The notes: generated from the letters alone by a model not told the origin. 64,000 nucleotides of DNA from Fragum whitleyi (GCA_948146395.1 OX411547.1:62811610-62875609), one strand, 5' to 3'; counted from the first letter of the stretch, positions 22,188-35,601 are shown. Translations and numbers: made by a program.

Positions 22188-23000
22188 TTAGCTCCACTGG
22201 CCGAAGGCCCGCGAGCTATTGTCTTGGCGGTATGTCCGTCGTGCGTACGTTAACATATTCTTTGAAAATTTTCTCCTGTCATACTATCGGGCCAATTTTA
22301 TACTAAACTTATAAGAAGTGATCTTTTTGTGACCCTCTTATTGAAATGTTAACAAAAAACGATTGACCCCCAAATATAGGCGTTGCCGGGCGTGGCATTT
22401 TTGTCACTTGAAAATCTTTAAAAATATTCTCCCAAACAATTAGGCCGATTTTAATGAAACTTGGCATGGATGTTCCTTTGGTAACCCTTTACTAAAATCG
22501 TGTCAGCAGTTTTAATTGACCCCCCCTCCCCCGATATGGACGTGGCAGGTAGGGAGAGGCTTATTTCACTATAAAATCTTTAAAACATCTTTTCCTCCCA
22601 AACCTTTGGGCCTATCGCATCAAAACGTTGGATGAATGTTCCTCAGGTGAGCCTTGACATTATTTGATCAGGAAATTTTGATTCCACACTAAATGGGCCT
22701 TGCAGAGAGGCTATTGTGTCACATTAACATATTTAAAATTCTTTCCTCTCTTAGGGTCAATTTTTATTAAACTAAGCATGAATATTCCTAAGATGGACTT
22801 TTACATAAAATGGTCTAGAAATTTTTTATGGCCCTTAAATGAGCATGTGATAGTATGGGGCTAATTTTCATTCCGAAATCTTGAAAAACTTCTCCCAATT
22901 AATCGGAATAATTTCAATGCATCTTTGTATACATGAATGACTCTTAACTTCAATTGTTGTATAAATGAAAGGTCTACTCACTGGAATTTAATGTTTGTAT
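22188..23000 (-). repeat. Dispersed module, minus orientation
   Basis: Starts TTTTAGCTCCACTGGCCGAAGG...CGTACGTTAAC, the reverse complement of the tail at 13670. Diverged internal units follow, containing CTCCCAAAC(C/A)...TTAGGCC and AATGAAACTTGGC, spaced 150-180 bp. Confidence 0.6.
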
Positions 23001-23263
23001 TATGATGGGTAAAGGATTTGCAGGCTAATGGTGATTGAGTATTTTGGTGCAATGTGGGTCGGACCCAGAAAATCATTATAAAACAATTCTAGATATTTAA
23101 AGTGTTGAGATTAAGTGCGAGATTAAAAAAATAATCGGTAATGACCAGATGAAGCCGACCGAAATTCCCAGTCCAGGCACCGAAAGATGAATATGTTAAA
23201 GAAAAATCTAAGTCGGTATCATCCAACGCATTAGCTCGACCATATTCAGCTTTCAAGCTTCAA

Positions 23264-23722
23264 TTTTGACGTTCACCACGATGGGAAAAAATAGATATCT
23301 AAATCGCTCACTTATATCTCAATTTATTCAGTCCAAACACATTCAGACCATTCAAAACTGCTCCAAAGTCACTAAAGGATAATAGCAACAACTTCCCAGG
23401 AAATTTAAATCACGAATTCACTGACTAAATTGAATTTGTAAGCGGTTGATTGGATCGTGTGTTTGAAGGGGGTTTTGGTCGCTTTTAACAATCTGTCAGC
23501 TATATCGCCGCGGCTGGAGCACCTAACAATGGATTCCTTGTATTTCTCTAGCTACGACGGTGGCTGATTGGTTTGTAAACACAAGGAAAGATATTTTAAG
23601 ATCTTATAGGCATATTTTGCCAAAGGCAGGAGGGTTATATTGATCAAAATTAGCGATAATGGATAACCTGTCTTTAATTTCATTCCCAAATCATCCACAG
23701 TGTCAGTTTCACGTTATTGTGA
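23264..23722 (-). mobile_element. ~430-bp TIR MITE (family M), copy E, split by a SINE
   Basis: Minus-orientation copy with CGCTCACTT, TTATTCAGTCCAAACAC, ATTCAGACCATTCAAAA, then after the SINE fragment GGAGGGTTATATTGATCAAAATTAGCGATA and GTGTCAGTTTCACGTTATTGT. Diverged, hence older than copies A-D. Confidence 0.6.
23459..23555 (-). mobile_element. tRNA-SINE 3' fragment nested in MITE copy E
   Basis: GTTTTGGTCGCTTTTAACAA, CTATATCGCCGCGGCTGGAGC and ACCTAACAATGGATTCCTTG match the SINE body at 33697 and 56288. The tRNA-like head is missing. Confidence 0.7.
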
Positions 23723-24441
23723 CCTATAACATACCTTGCACCGTCATTTGAAATCTATACAGTGTGTCCTAGGAGAAAAATATTTTTGACTGTATTTTTA
23801 TCACGGAGACAGGACTAGGTTGGTGTTGTGCAAATCAATGTGGAAAAGAAGTTAAGACTTGATAAGTATAAGTCAGATCCTTCTTTTAACAATGTTTATC
23901 ACAGAAACAAGAAAGTCCAGGTCATATTTCTTTTCACAGGCTTAAATTGACCACTTCATTAAGTTCTTATCTAACAAATTTAAACATTTCCTGTCCTTCA
24001 GTTCTTTCATTTACTATAGCGGATGATCTGTTTATCATTATCACACGAACGATTTACAAACTTATTCACATTTTGATTTGTTTAAAACGACCGAAATGGC
24101 GTTAACAAGACCTTTTTCAAACTTCTGTTTGATAATTACCTAAGCTACTCTAACTCAAAAAAGCGTCCTGTAACAATACATTTCAAATTTCATTCTCTAA
24201 AGGCAAGTTTACACCATCATCGTATGATGTTTGCCTACCTCGCCCACTCTCAAATCATGCAATATGAGTGGGTTACGAGAGACCCTCCAGACAAAATATA
24301 AAGCATTTTTTTAAATTCTGATGCATTGTGTAGGCACTGCAGTTGAGCTCATGTGCAAAAGAGGTACTCGCACTCATAATGGAATCACCATGTGTATCCT
24401 TGTGAACTTTTTGACGGTGTTGTCAAGCGAGACGGTCTCGG

Positions 24442-24835
24442 TAAGCATCAATATTTCATTCCATACATGTGGCTATATGTCTTTTTACTAAGAGGTTTTT
24501 CATTTTTCATATTTTAATATATACATTGTGGACGTTTATGTTTGGGATAAGTAGATATGACCTAAGGCTCATGAATGTCTGTGAAATTCAGTTGAAATTT
24601 GCCAATTGGGTTGAGAAGGATACTATTGTAAGCTGTGATAAGCATCAATATTTCATTCCATACATGTGGCTATATGTCTTTCTACCAAAAGGTATTTCAT
24701 ATTTTAATTTATATTTTTTGGACGTTTCTGTTGGAATTAAATGAATTTGACCTAAGGATTATGTCTGTGAAATTCAGTTGAAATTTGCATATTGGGTTGA
24801 GAAGGATAATAATGTATGCTGCACTGGACGTAGTC
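24442..24835 (+). repeat. Two direct ~200-bp repeats
   Basis: AAGCATCAATATTTCATTCC at 24442 and again at 24641, each followed by ATACATGTGGCTATATGTCTTT, GGACGTTT(A/C)TGTT and GAAATTCAGTTGAAATTTGC. Confidence 0.85.
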
Positions 24836-24993
24836 CAGCGGGACTTTTGTCGTGGTCTGATGTTCGTCGTGAGCCAGTTTTGATCCTTGTGCTATCATTT
24901 TTCTTAATACCTCGTTAAATTCTGATCGGGCTGATGACATTAGACCTTGGAGCTATCGTGTCACTGAAGAATGGTCCCATATGATGAAATACA

Positions 24994-25078
24994 GACCCCC
25001 CCCCACACACACACAAAAACAAACAAACAAAAGACAAAAACACACACTCACTCACTCACACAGACACACATACAAAAA
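24994..25078 (+). repeat. C/A-rich microsatellite cluster
   Basis: A C-run, then (CA)n, (AAAC)n, (ACTC)n and (CA)n in about 85 bp. Confidence 0.9.
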
Positions 25079-25529
25079 TAAAGAAAATCTTTTCTGAAAT
25101 TACTGTTCAGAATTCAAGCAAACTTCTCGGAAATGATCCTTTGCCATGCTCTTTACTTTTCTTCGTTAAATACTGATCGGGCAGTTGATTTTAACTCTAC
25201 GGGCCATTGCGTTACTTGAAAATGAAAGGACTAAGGCGTAGAATATATTCTTTCATAGTTTCCTTTAAAATTTACTATGCATTCAGGAGGCGTTCACGTC
25301 ACTGAAAAACGGTCCATATGATGAAAAATTAAAAAAAAAGCTTCTGTGGAAATGCTTTTCAGAATTAAACGAAACATCACAGATTTGATGCTTAGATCAG
25401 GCAGATGCTCAGGGCTCTAGTGGCTGTCGCGTTACTGTAAAATGGTCCAAATGTTGGAATTTAAATAAAATCTCCTTATCCGGAACTACTATTCAGAATC
25501 CAACCAACTTTTCATAAATGTAAGGCTGA

Positions 25530-26000
25530 AAAATGGCCTAAAATTGCCGAAAATCTAAGAAAAAATCTTCTCCTCCTGAACCACTTGGCCAATCAAGCTG
25601 AATTTTTTAGGATTGATCCTAAGGTGAAACTTTTCAAAAGTTGGTAAAAGAATTTGATTTCATCAAAAACTGTTGTTTGCTTGGTAACGGGAAGTCTGAA
25701 ATTGCGAACAATCTTAGAAAGATTCTTCTCCTACCAAACCACAAGGCCAATTAAGCTGAAACTTGACAGCGATGTTCCTTGGGTGAGACCCTTTAAAAGA
25801 TCTTAAATGAATTATTATTTTTTTCCGAAACTCTAGTTTTCATGGTAACGGAAAGGCTGAAAAAATCCTAGGACGAATTCTTATCCTCCTGAACCATAAG
25901 GCGTATCAATTTTTAATTTAGCAGGGATGTTCTTAAGGTGTAGGTCTACTAAAGTTGTTGAAAGAATACAAGCCTATCAATAACTTTACTAATAACTAAT
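25530..26000 (-). repeat. Tandem module units, diverged
   Basis: Three units with TCTCCTCCTGAACCAC...GGCCAATCAAGCTGAA...GATGTTCCTTGGGTGA at roughly 150-bp steps. Same family as 31980-32960. Confidence 0.55.
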
Positions 26001-27267
26001 TACCGCGGAAAGAGAAATGCTGAAACTTTACGAAAATTAAAAAAAAAAACATATTACAGTAGGACAAGATTAAAGTATGTTTCTTTCAAAACCACCCTTA
26101 AAGTACATTAAACAATCTCTGGTATTCATTAGATGGTTGACAAGTTATGAATTGACTTACTCTGGTGACCGATAAAGGACTATCATGGTCATCTTGTTTC
26201 AACCTTTTCAAATGTAGCCCTGTGTTGGAGTGGAAAGGGGGGGGGGGGTAGTACTTTATCTAGAAATAATGATGAGAACACCAAAACTTTTTTTCTTTAT
26301 CGAAGACAACAACAACAACAAAACAATCATGCTTAATTGTTTAAGGGCATTACCGAATGGTCAACAACTAACACTTAAAACCCAAATAATATTCATTGAA
26401 ACAGGCTTTATCACGAACATACATTAAAGTGGGGTATGCGTTGCCGAGATGTAGAGCGTCAGCCTTGCGAACTAGCGGTCCCTAATTGGAGTCAAAGTAG
26501 AGGTTTCGATGATGGTTATCTGTTGCCTACATTTTCGCCGCTTGACTTGATAACGTCTTTAAAATAAATGTGACTCATAAAAAATGTAAAAAGGCATTTT
26601 AAGAACAATTCCTCATTACATTACACGAGTGTTTGAAACAAAAGAGTAAATAACCCGAATACATTACTGTCGTTTAACTTGTCTTAATGAAAGTGTGTCG
26701 TTCTTTTTGTTGGATGAAAGTGATAAACGCTTGACCAAGATTCCGGTCTAGTTCGATTCGAGTACCGGTTCATTTTCAGGAAGCCGCATCGAGAAGAATT
26801 AATCTAAGTTATTAAATTTTGTATCAATAACGATGTGATATTAAAAGTTTTAAATGGAAAACCATTAACATCGGAAAGATAAGCACGGATCTGTATCATA
26901 GAATCAAGAAAATAACGTGATTTTAAATAACCGCAAAACAGAAAATACAAATTAATATCTATTTATTCGAATTACTATCGACATTATTTTGTAAATCCTA
27001 GTTAACGTGCTTCATGTGACATTTACTTATAGATTCGCCCTTTGAGAGGAAGAACCGAATAACATTTGACGTGCTTTATCTTAAGGAAGCTAATACCATC
27101 TACTTCAAGAGAATAAAAGACCACACGGCTTTTCCGTCGGTATAGCAATTATTTGTTTTCCGAATATTTTAACCCACGCAAGTTCTGGTCAACAAGTATG
27201 AAATGAAAAAAAAGATTGTTTGGTTTTGTGTGATACGTTCCTTAAAAAACTTTCTCCTAACAATTTT
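26001..27267. other. No recognised feature
   Basis: Non-coding. Only a G-run at 26238-26248 and a short (ACA)n at 26308-26320 stand out. Confidence 0.4.
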
Positions 27268-28290
27268 AGCTCACCTGAGAATGAGGTGCTAAAAGTGCTA
27301 TTGGCATCGCCCAATATCCGACGTCCATCGTACACAATTTCTTTAAACATCTCGTACATTTCTCATGAATGGGCGGTCCAATATCGATGAAACTTGGCAG
27401 AAAATGTTCCTTTTGTTGCCTTACAAAGGATGTTCCAAATTTAACTCTGGTTGCCATGGTGACAAAATAGTGGAAAATATTTAAAATCTTCTATGAAACT
27501 AGCCGACAGACAGCGTTCACATTTGGTATGTAGCATCATCTAGTAGACCTATATACTAAATTTGTTTGTATTATATTGGAGCTTTGTCCGGGCGCATCCT
27601 GTTTAACATGGAGGCAAGGTGCGAAAAACGTCATAAATAATCTTCTCCGATACCAGAAGGCAAAGAATTTTATATTTAGTAAGTAGCATCATCTAGCAAA
27701 ACTTAATTTAATTTGTTCGTGTTATACACGAATTATGGCTATGGCCGTTGCATCTCAATTAGCATAGGACATTAAAACAGTTAACTAAAATCTCTAACAT
27801 TCTTCTTCGAAACCAAAAGGCAAGCAGCGATCATATTTGGTATAAGTCAAGTCTGTTCGTATCATGCCCCTAGTGTTGGGGGTGTTTCCCATTTTACTTA
27901 GAAACAGTGATATCTTTATAAACCTATCTCTCTAAAACCAGAGGGTTGCGGATATGTTTGGTATTACTTCCTTTTATTTTTTCTATATGACGTTTATTCA
28001 TATCTTTGAATGATATCTCCTCCTGAACCATTGAGACGATTTCAATAAAACTTTACCAGAATATTCCTTAGGTTACCATCTTCAAAATTTGTTCGTGAAA
28101 TTTTGATTGACCCATAAATATGGACGTATGAGGGCATGGCTTATTTAAGCTCGAAATCTCTGAACATCTCCTCCTGTACCAGGGACCAATTTCAATGAAA
28201 CTTTACCACAATGTTCCTTATGTTTCCCTCCTCGAAAATTGTTCGCGAAATTTTGATTGGCCCAAAATAATAATACACAAGAAAGTTTGT
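27268..28290 (-). repeat. AGCTCACCTGAG module with internal units
   Basis: Starts TAGCTCACCTGAGAATGAGGT, then GACGTCCATCGT, then units with CTCCTGAACCATTGAGAC...AATGAAACTTTACCA...GTTCGCGAAATTTTGATTGG. It is related to 31917-33036, which retains both ends. Confidence 0.6.
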
Positions 28291-30645
28291 TTAAAAATAC
28301 TGTTAAAGGATTAGATTCATTGAAGTAAATAGCAAACGCATTGGTCCATAGGGTCATGGTATGAAACTTAAAAATCTCCTATCAAAACGAAACATAGAGC
28401 AGCGTATTTCAGATATAACCTTCTTCTTTTTGTCAAATGTAACGTATTATAATACTGCAAATAAAATTCTAGCATTTTCATTGGTTTATGGTGACCTGAC
28501 AATCATTGATATCTACAGCCGCTCCGGAATAACTTCTAATGTTTCCTTAAGGCGCCTCGACGTGAACAAAGTAAAAAAATCGAAACGGTGATGGCAGCCA
28601 TGATTCTCTCGCTTCGCTGATAATACGACCCGAAAATACACATTAGGAAACAGTTGAAAAGCATGTCAGTTAATAATGTGCAAATGAAAAATAATATAGA
28701 TGTCAATAAATACCTTGTCTATTTAAGTGCCAAGTTTCTCGCAGGTTCGGCCAAGAAACGCTTTCTTATTACAACATCGCAGAATGTAGTAGTATGACGT
28801 CACAACTATATATGACGTCACTTTGTACATGTTTGCTTTTCATAGGGGCGCATTAAGGGATATTGGTGGTTTACAAGAACTTAGGGATCCATTGTTTTAG
28901 AATGGTATTACGTTGGCATTTTCCTCTATCTCATTTTGTTTATATATATATCTCGTTTTGTTTATATATAATTATATATCTGGTTGAACCAAATATTCGA
29001 TGAGCCTGATTCATTTAGGATATTCTTCCTCTGGTAGGCCCAATTATTTTCATTATAAAAGTTCCTATCATCAGCATCTTCTTACATCGTTTTATAAGTT
29101 TTAAAAAGAATTGATTATTGATTTAGTTAATTGTAATCCAGTGTTTCATCATGATAAGTTTGTGATGAATTTACATTGGAATTCTACCTAGTTCACCATA
29201 GAGTACGTCGAAATTTGTTGAATTATTTGTTAAAAATATCCTTCTACAAAATTAAGAGAGATATTTTCGATGTCAGGGCAGGGGTGATAACCGAATATTT
29301 CCGATTGGTAGTTTTGTTTAGGTAACCTAAGATATAAATTGTTGACTAATCGGGAGATCTTATTGTTTCAAAGGAAAAAAAAAGTTTTTGTAGCGAAAAC
29401 GAAGAGTTTTGCGAATTATTTTTTTTGTGTGCAATTCTATTTACCGTTTTTAAACAGGTTAAATTCTTAATACTAAAAATCGATTGCATTTAAATCACTC
29501 GAGCCAATCAAGACAAAACGCTCCGAAATTGTTCAAAAACGTTTCGAATTGGTTTAAACGATCGGCAATATATTAATGTCATCTAACTAATTGCCCTATT
29601 TCATTAACTAGATAGGACTTCAAATCGACTGATCGGATATTGAAGACACACAAACAGAAAAAGTACGAATATTCATTTAGGGTTGGTGAAAAGTTTGGCC
29701 AATCGGACGAAGCTAGTGAAATTGTATTACTTTCCTTGCTCACCCATTTCACTTAATAAATTTTATTCCAATATCCTACTCTCTGTCAATTTCACGATGT
29801 TTCTAACATTATTCTTAAACGAATCTGAACGTCTCAAATTTTAGTATCAGTGTATTCATTTCTGTCGCCAAAATTACGACCTTCTCTCGCCTGTTATATT
29901 AATATTCCATGGTATGGAAATTCTGACAAAAGAAGGCAAATTATATCAAAATAAAAATACCTTGATTCACAATACTGTCGGGAAATATTACGTTATAGAA
30001 TTCGTTGCCGATGCCGCATTTATATCAAAATGACGGATCGATATTTCCTCGTAAATGAAATTTCTCTAAATCGGTAAATGTTTTCAAATGTATTGAACAT
30101 TCTTTCAATGACCTTATAAATCGTCGCGTAGAAAAGAAGGATTTACCATTTTTCTTTATAGAGTTACTTATAATCATATCGAATAGAAATAAATTTACGA
30201 AAGATTCTTTTTCAAATAATCATTGTTATATGTTTAAGACCATCTGAAAATAGACAACCAGGGGGCCTATTAATCTCAGACGCCTTAATTGACTAAGTTT
30301 TTTCGTTAATTTTACATAAATTTATTTTTTAAAAAACGAAAGCGTATCTAAAGTTAACTAACTTATTTAACGCATTTACCCGCCCCCTGTTTTTATACAT
30401 CAATTCCAATTATACAAGTATCCTCCCGCAAGTTTTTAAAATCATAAAAATTCAATTTAAGTTGAGTCTATCAGTGTTTTTGCATTCTGATTGGCTTTAA
30501 AATTGGCCTCATTACGCAATGAAAACAATTTTGAGTTCGAAGCTATTTTGTAATCTTCCGCAATAAGTCTATTTAAAAATCTATATTAATATGAACAAAT
30601 CCTTACGATTATTGCTTCATGGTAATAAATAATAATATGAACAGA
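28291..30645. other. No recognised gene; minor repeats
   Basis: A (TA)n-rich stretch at 28938-28980. A fragment near 29784-29806 (GTCAATTTCACGATGTTTCT) resembles a family M MITE end. No coding evidence. Confidence 0.4.
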
Positions 30646-30778
30646 TCAATTGTTGATTCAATGGGTGTATGAATAAAAAAAAAAACTTATCACACTCGTG
30701 TATGCATCCGCTTCGTGCATTCGTACAGTGTGATGGGGTTTTTAGTTTCATAATCCATTAATCAACAACTATTTTCTT
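30646..30778. repeat. Imperfect ~60-bp hairpin (foldback)
   Basis: The left arm runs through TTGTTGATTCAATGGGTG...TATCACACTCGTGTATGCAT and the right arm through GCATTCGTACAGTGTGATGG...ATCCATTAATCAACAA. The loop is CCGCTTCGT. The arms match with a few mismatches and an A-run difference. It resembles a foldback MITE. Confidence 0.65.
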
Positions 30779-31601
30779 CATCTCTTAAATGTACAAGTTT
30801 AAGGAGAACCAGGTCCAATTTTAATACAGATCTATAAGGCCCCTTGGTATTTTGGGCTTGGCCAAGATTTCAAATGGGCCCTTCATTATGACATCATTAC
30901 ATTAATCCTGTGCATGTTTCAAATTCGTAAATATACATGTAATCTAGAATGTTTCGAATGAACATATGGTCCCCTTTCTTTTATTTTCGAACGGATCGGT
31001 CCAATTTTCGAGTTGAACCTTTCTCGCGATTCTACTATTAGCATTGAAGATACAAGAAATCCGATTAGATGTGTAGGCTTATGCGCATTAACAAAAAATA
31101 TTATGAGTAAATATCCCAAAGTCCCATTTTCCTGTGATTTACAACGGAACGTTTACATTCTGACCATACAATAATCACGTTTAAGTTTCAAAAAAATGTG
31201 ATACGATTTGTAGACTATAACATGTAAACGAGTGTTTTGAAAATTGATTATACCACCCCCCTTTCCCATGTTTTCAAATGGATTAGCCCTATTTTCGAAA
31301 GGAAACTTTCAAATGACCTTACTAAAATAATGCTAAAGTACATGGAAATCCGGAAATAGATATTAACTTTTTCTCATAACGAAAACTTATTTTAGTTAAA
31401 AGTCCGTTGTGCCCATCGTTCTGTCTTTTCCGTCGGATCGATCCCATTTTCAAAAGTAATTTTCCTTGTGAATCTGCATTCACGCTAAAGAAGTTTCAAG
31501 GAAATTAGGATAGTGCTCTCGTATTTTTCATATGTAAAGGAAACAGGACTACAAGTAAATTATAAGTGACGCGAGGTCCTTCAGTTATAATAAGTGGTCT
31601 T
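30779..31601. other. No recognised feature
   Basis: Contains short degenerate repeats around CCATTTTC(G/A)A(A/G) near 30960, 31270 and 31430, which suggests an old ~180-bp tandem module. No gene seen. Confidence 0.35.
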
Positions 31602-31830
31602 TTAACCCTTTGCTGTTTAATCCCTGCTTTTTACGTGCCTGTGATTTTATGATGGAGAAAACATTGTCAAAAAAAGAAGACATTGCTTCTGACAAGCAAT
31701 TTCTTCTTTTTCCACACTATTTTCTACCCTACTGAATGTTTTTTTTTAAATTAAATCCACTTTAAATTTTCGTCTGCAAAACCTTTGAATTTGGACAGGC
31801 TCAAAATTTTGTAAAACAGGAAAGTGTTAA
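31602..31830. mobile_element. TTAA-MITE copy
   Basis: TTAACCCTTTGCTGTTTAAT to ACAGGAAAGTGTTAA, with the hairpin ATTGCTTCTGACAAGCAAT and 229 bp long. Nearest to the copy at 20107-20331. Confidence 0.75.
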
Positions 31831-31916
31831 GTTCAGATGGGTATGAATGAAACATCGTGTTATTTGAATCATCCTATTTCATCAGGCGTTGGGGCCCTGT
31901 GAGATAAACTTTATTA

Positions 31917-33036
31917 GCTCACCTGAGTACAACGTGCTCTAGGGGAGCTTTTATGATCACAATGAGTTCGTCGTCCGTAGTCAACAATCTCAAAAATTTC
32001 TCCTGAAGCAATGGGCCAATTTCAATGAAACATTACCAGAATGCTCCTTGAGTGACCCCTTTCAAAATTGTTCGCGAAATTTTGATAAGGCCATAAAAAT
32101 GGGTAAGGCGGGGTTTATTTTGAGCCTGAAATCACTGAACGACATCTCCTCCTCAATCACTTGGCAAATTTAAATGAAACTTAACCAGAATATTCCGTAA
32201 GAGATCCTCTTCAAAAATTGCTCGCGAAATTTTGATTGGCCCATAAATATGGGCGTAGCAGGGCGGGGCTTATTTTAAGAATGATTTCTTTTAGCGACAT
32301 CTTCTCCTGAACCACTCGGCCAATTTAAATGAAACCTTTCAGAAATGTTCCTTGAGAGACCCTATAAAAAAGTTCGCGAAATTTTGATTGGTCCTAAGAT
32401 ATCACAAATCTTTGAATGACATCTCCTTTTCAACCATCTGGTCAATATGAATTAAACTTTACCACAATTTTCCTTGGGTGACCCGTTTCCTAAACTGTCT
32501 GCAAAAAATTGATTGACCCATTGATTTTGGCGTGGCGGGTAGGGCTTTTTTTAAGTCCGAATTTATTTAACGACATCTTCTCCTGAACCACTGGGTCGAT
32601 TCCAATGAAACTTTACCAGATTGTTCCCTGGGTTACCCTTTCCAACAATTGTTCGCGAAATTTTGATTGTCCAATAAATTGGGAGTGGCAGGGTGGCTCT
32701 TAATTTGAGCCCGGAATCTTTGAACGACATCTCCTCCTGAATCCCTATGACAATTTCAATGAAACTTTGTCAGAAAGTTCCTTTTATGACCCTCTTCAAA
32801 AATTGTCCGCAAAATTGATCGGCATATACATATGGGCATGGCAGAGCGCGGCTTATTTTGAGTAATGAATGGATGGGAAGAGTCTACAATATCACAATAA
32901 ATTCTTTGAATAACATCTCCTCTTCAACAATTAGGCAGATGTGAATGAAATTTTGCCAGAAAACTACTTGGATGAAATTCACTGGACCGTTAAAATTCAG
33001 ATGAGCGGTTTAGGGCCATTCTGGCCTTCTTGTTTT
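31917..33036 (-). repeat. Complete AGCTCACCTGAG...GGCCTTCTTGTT module with seven ~150-bp units
   Basis: One end is AGCTCACCTGAGTACAACG...GAGCTTTTATGATC. The other is GATGAGCGGTTTAGGGCC and TGGCCTTCTTGTTTTT, the reverse complement of the AACAAGAGG head elsewhere. Between them, units containing CTCCTGAACCACTGGGCCAA, AATGAAACTTTACCAGAA and GTTCGCGAAATTTTGATTGG start near 31998, 32147, 32301, 32427, 32577, 32733 and 32917. Confidence 0.75.
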
Positions 33037-33696
33037 TAAACATGTCATGTATTTCTCTATCACAATAGAGAGATCCTATACTATCGAGGGGGAAAACTCT
33101 CATTCTTATTTGTTGGGTTTTGCTGGTTTTTCGGGTTTTTTTTTTTTTTTACTATTCAGGTACATGCGGTTTGATACCTGTTAATGGTGACTTTTCGTTT
33201 TGCGTGTCGTAAAATAAAGAAAAAAATGACAAAAATAACTAAATTGTATGACTAATGCTAAAAAGCAAAGTTGATGATTGGCGTATTCTAAATGTCATAG
33301 GATTATTACTTCAACTGAAAATATTTAATAGAACTACCAGGACACGTTTTATCGAAACGAAACTAATATCGAGAACGCATAATTGACAAAAGACAGACCA
33401 CCAACAATGTCTACTTATTTAATGACATGTTTCTTTTTGGCCTGGTTAAGCAGGCTATAGGAAACAACCCTTTATCCTGGAAATTGCCTAGGAAAAAGAT
33501 AATGTGGTCAAAAACCGAACAACTTTTGTATCTTTTTTTTGTGCTCTTGATGGCGAAAAAATTAGGTCTTGTATACGTCATCTACTTTTGTGCGTCAAGA
33601 AGTGCTTCATGTGGTCAACGCAGTGCTTGCATATCACTAGGCTATTCTAAAATCAAAGGACTGATAATACTGAATTCTTTTTTTGTTTGAATGGGT

Positions 33697-33870
33697 TTTA
33701 CGCCGCTTTCAACAATTTCGCGGTTATATCGCGACGACCGGAGCACCTAACAATGGATTCCTGGCATTTCTTTCACCTGTACTACCATTAAACCCTTTCC
33801 TAGCCTCCGACTGCTATCTCACATAGGTATACGATTATCTATCCATTGGTGAACTGATAATACTGAAGGC
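33697..33870 (-). mobile_element. tRNA-derived SINE, 5'-truncated copy
   Basis: Minus orientation: GGGTTTTACGCCGCTTTCAA at its 3' end, CGCGACGACCGGAGCACC, AACAATGGATTCCTGG, CCTAGCCTCCGACTGC, TAGGTATACGATTATC. Body identical in order to 56370-56560, but the tRNA-like head is absent, as with incomplete reverse transcription. Confidence 0.75.
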
Positions 33871-34248
33871 GAGGGAACTGAATAGACGAAACAACACACG
33901 AGGTCAATTTTCTGGAATATAACCTTGGTTATTGACCTTGTCCTTATCATGTATACCAGATATTTTCTAACCTATCACTGCCTAAATCAATGCTGTGTTA
34001 AAGATACATAGCTCTTATATTTGATCTTGACGGATGGCCTTGTTTATAGGGAAAAGAAGAAAATTCTGCTAACTAACACTTTCTCCTTTCTCCCTAATAT
34101 TATCTACCTTTTCTGCTCTAAATTGTACTAATTTGCCCACACATTGTACGTAATCTGCAACCCTTTACAATTTGGACCTGTCTAAACATATGTTGTCGTG
34201 AAATGGGCTAATCTAAATAAGAAGAATTTAAAGGCCTTGTCCCATCCC

Positions 34249-34480
34249 TTAACCCTTAAACAGACGACAACATTTTAGACTGGACCAACTTGGTACAGGT
34301 TGCAGACAGTAATTCAACATAAGTGAAGTTTGATATTTATCTAGGGTATCATTAAAAAAATAATGGGGTATGAGTATAGGGTGGACCATATTGTGGGTAA
34401 GGGAGAAATTTACCCTATCAATTTCTTGAGTTCCCACAGTAAAATACAACTTTTTTATGGAATTCAATTCAATGTAAAAG
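34249..34480. mobile_element. TTAA-MITE relative, diverged
   Basis: Starts TTAACCCTTAAACAGACGAC with TTTTAGACTGGACCAAC, followed by a body with TATCAATTTCTTGAG. The right end is unclear. Another remnant ending ACCTGTCTAAAC...GAAATGGGCTAA lies just upstream at about 34140-34212. Confidence 0.4.
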
Positions 34481-34936
34481 AAAAAGCCGACGATCTTGAA
34501 AAGCAGCATAACTACGATTGCAAGACGGAATGATCGAATGGATAAATTGACCTACTAGTAGCAAACCAATCAATTCAACTAAAATTATAAAAACGCGAGT
34601 TGCGCATGTATGCAAAGCGGTATCGGGCGTAGTAGCATTTACCCTGGATATTAGTTGTTTTTGGCGGACTATGTAGTGAGCATTTTCTCGATCAAATTTT
34701 CTTTGCGACCTTACACGATTATTTTTGACAAGTCAAAATATTCGGGTAGGAAACCCCATCCAGCCGACCACACTCGATCGCCCCCGACCTGCACTCGATC
34801 GCTTCCCGACCAATCTCGATCACTTCTCCATCGCTTAATCGGGCTCGATCGAGTTGATCGGAACGCAAGTGGGAACATAGCTTAATGCGTGAATAATTAA
34901 AATAATAGCAATTCCATATAATCAAGAATTTGAAAG

Positions 34937-35525
34937 GTTTAAATCGCATCACGTGAGAAATCTGTTGCCCTTTATTTCTGTTTAAAATGCAGTAGGTTTT
35001 TAGGGGAGACCCGATCATCGATCGGAAAGTCCAGTGTCGTAGGAAATCGAAAATCCTGCGTTCCCCCTTCATCATCATTCATCGCTATTTAACCAGTTGA
35101 TAAATGACATATTTGCAGAAGAATTCTTTATTTCAAGCGTACAGTTCCGTTTACAGCGAGTAGATGAAGACTATCAAGCAATCCACTCAACCTCGCTTGA
35201 TTACTCCGAGTTCGTTTAAAAATGGATCAATATTAAACAGAAATAATTTTCAGATCATAAAACCTCTAGGAATGTCAAAGTTGTTGTCTAATTGTGTCCC
35301 ATTTGTAAAACTTTATGCCCGGAAACTTCGAAATCAATACACGTTTAATAAAAAAAATGTATTGATCTATATATGCACATAAAGTGACTTAGAACCTTCT
35401 TTTATTTGGCTGAACATTTAATTGTTAATTTGACCTATTAATGAATTGCAATTGTATAGTCCGAGTGTATTTTTACTGCCTTAATTTGAGCATAAAGTGC
35501 AATTGCCTTACCACATGGCTTAAAC
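34937..35525 (+). mobile_element. TIR element family X, copy 2 (~590 bp)
   Basis: GTTTAAATCGCATCACGTGA at one end and AAAGTGCAATTGCCTTACCA ... GGCTTAAAC at the other. It aligns along its length with 14426-15038 (shared TTTATTTCTG, AAATGCA(A/G)TAGG, GAAGAC(C/T)(G/A)TCAAGCAA). A second, inverted end fragment sits at 35562-35601. Confidence 0.6.
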
Positions 35526-35561
35526 ACAACGCCGTACACGCCCTATTGGCGCTATTTGTCA

Positions 35562-35601
35562 TATGCTAAGGCAATTGCATTAAACTCCAATAAACGTAAT
35601 T
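35562..35601 (-). repeat. Inverted end fragment of family X
   Basis: CATATGCTAAGGCAATTGCA TTAAACTCCAATAAACG reads as the reverse complement of the family X right end at 14988-15030. Confidence 0.6.
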
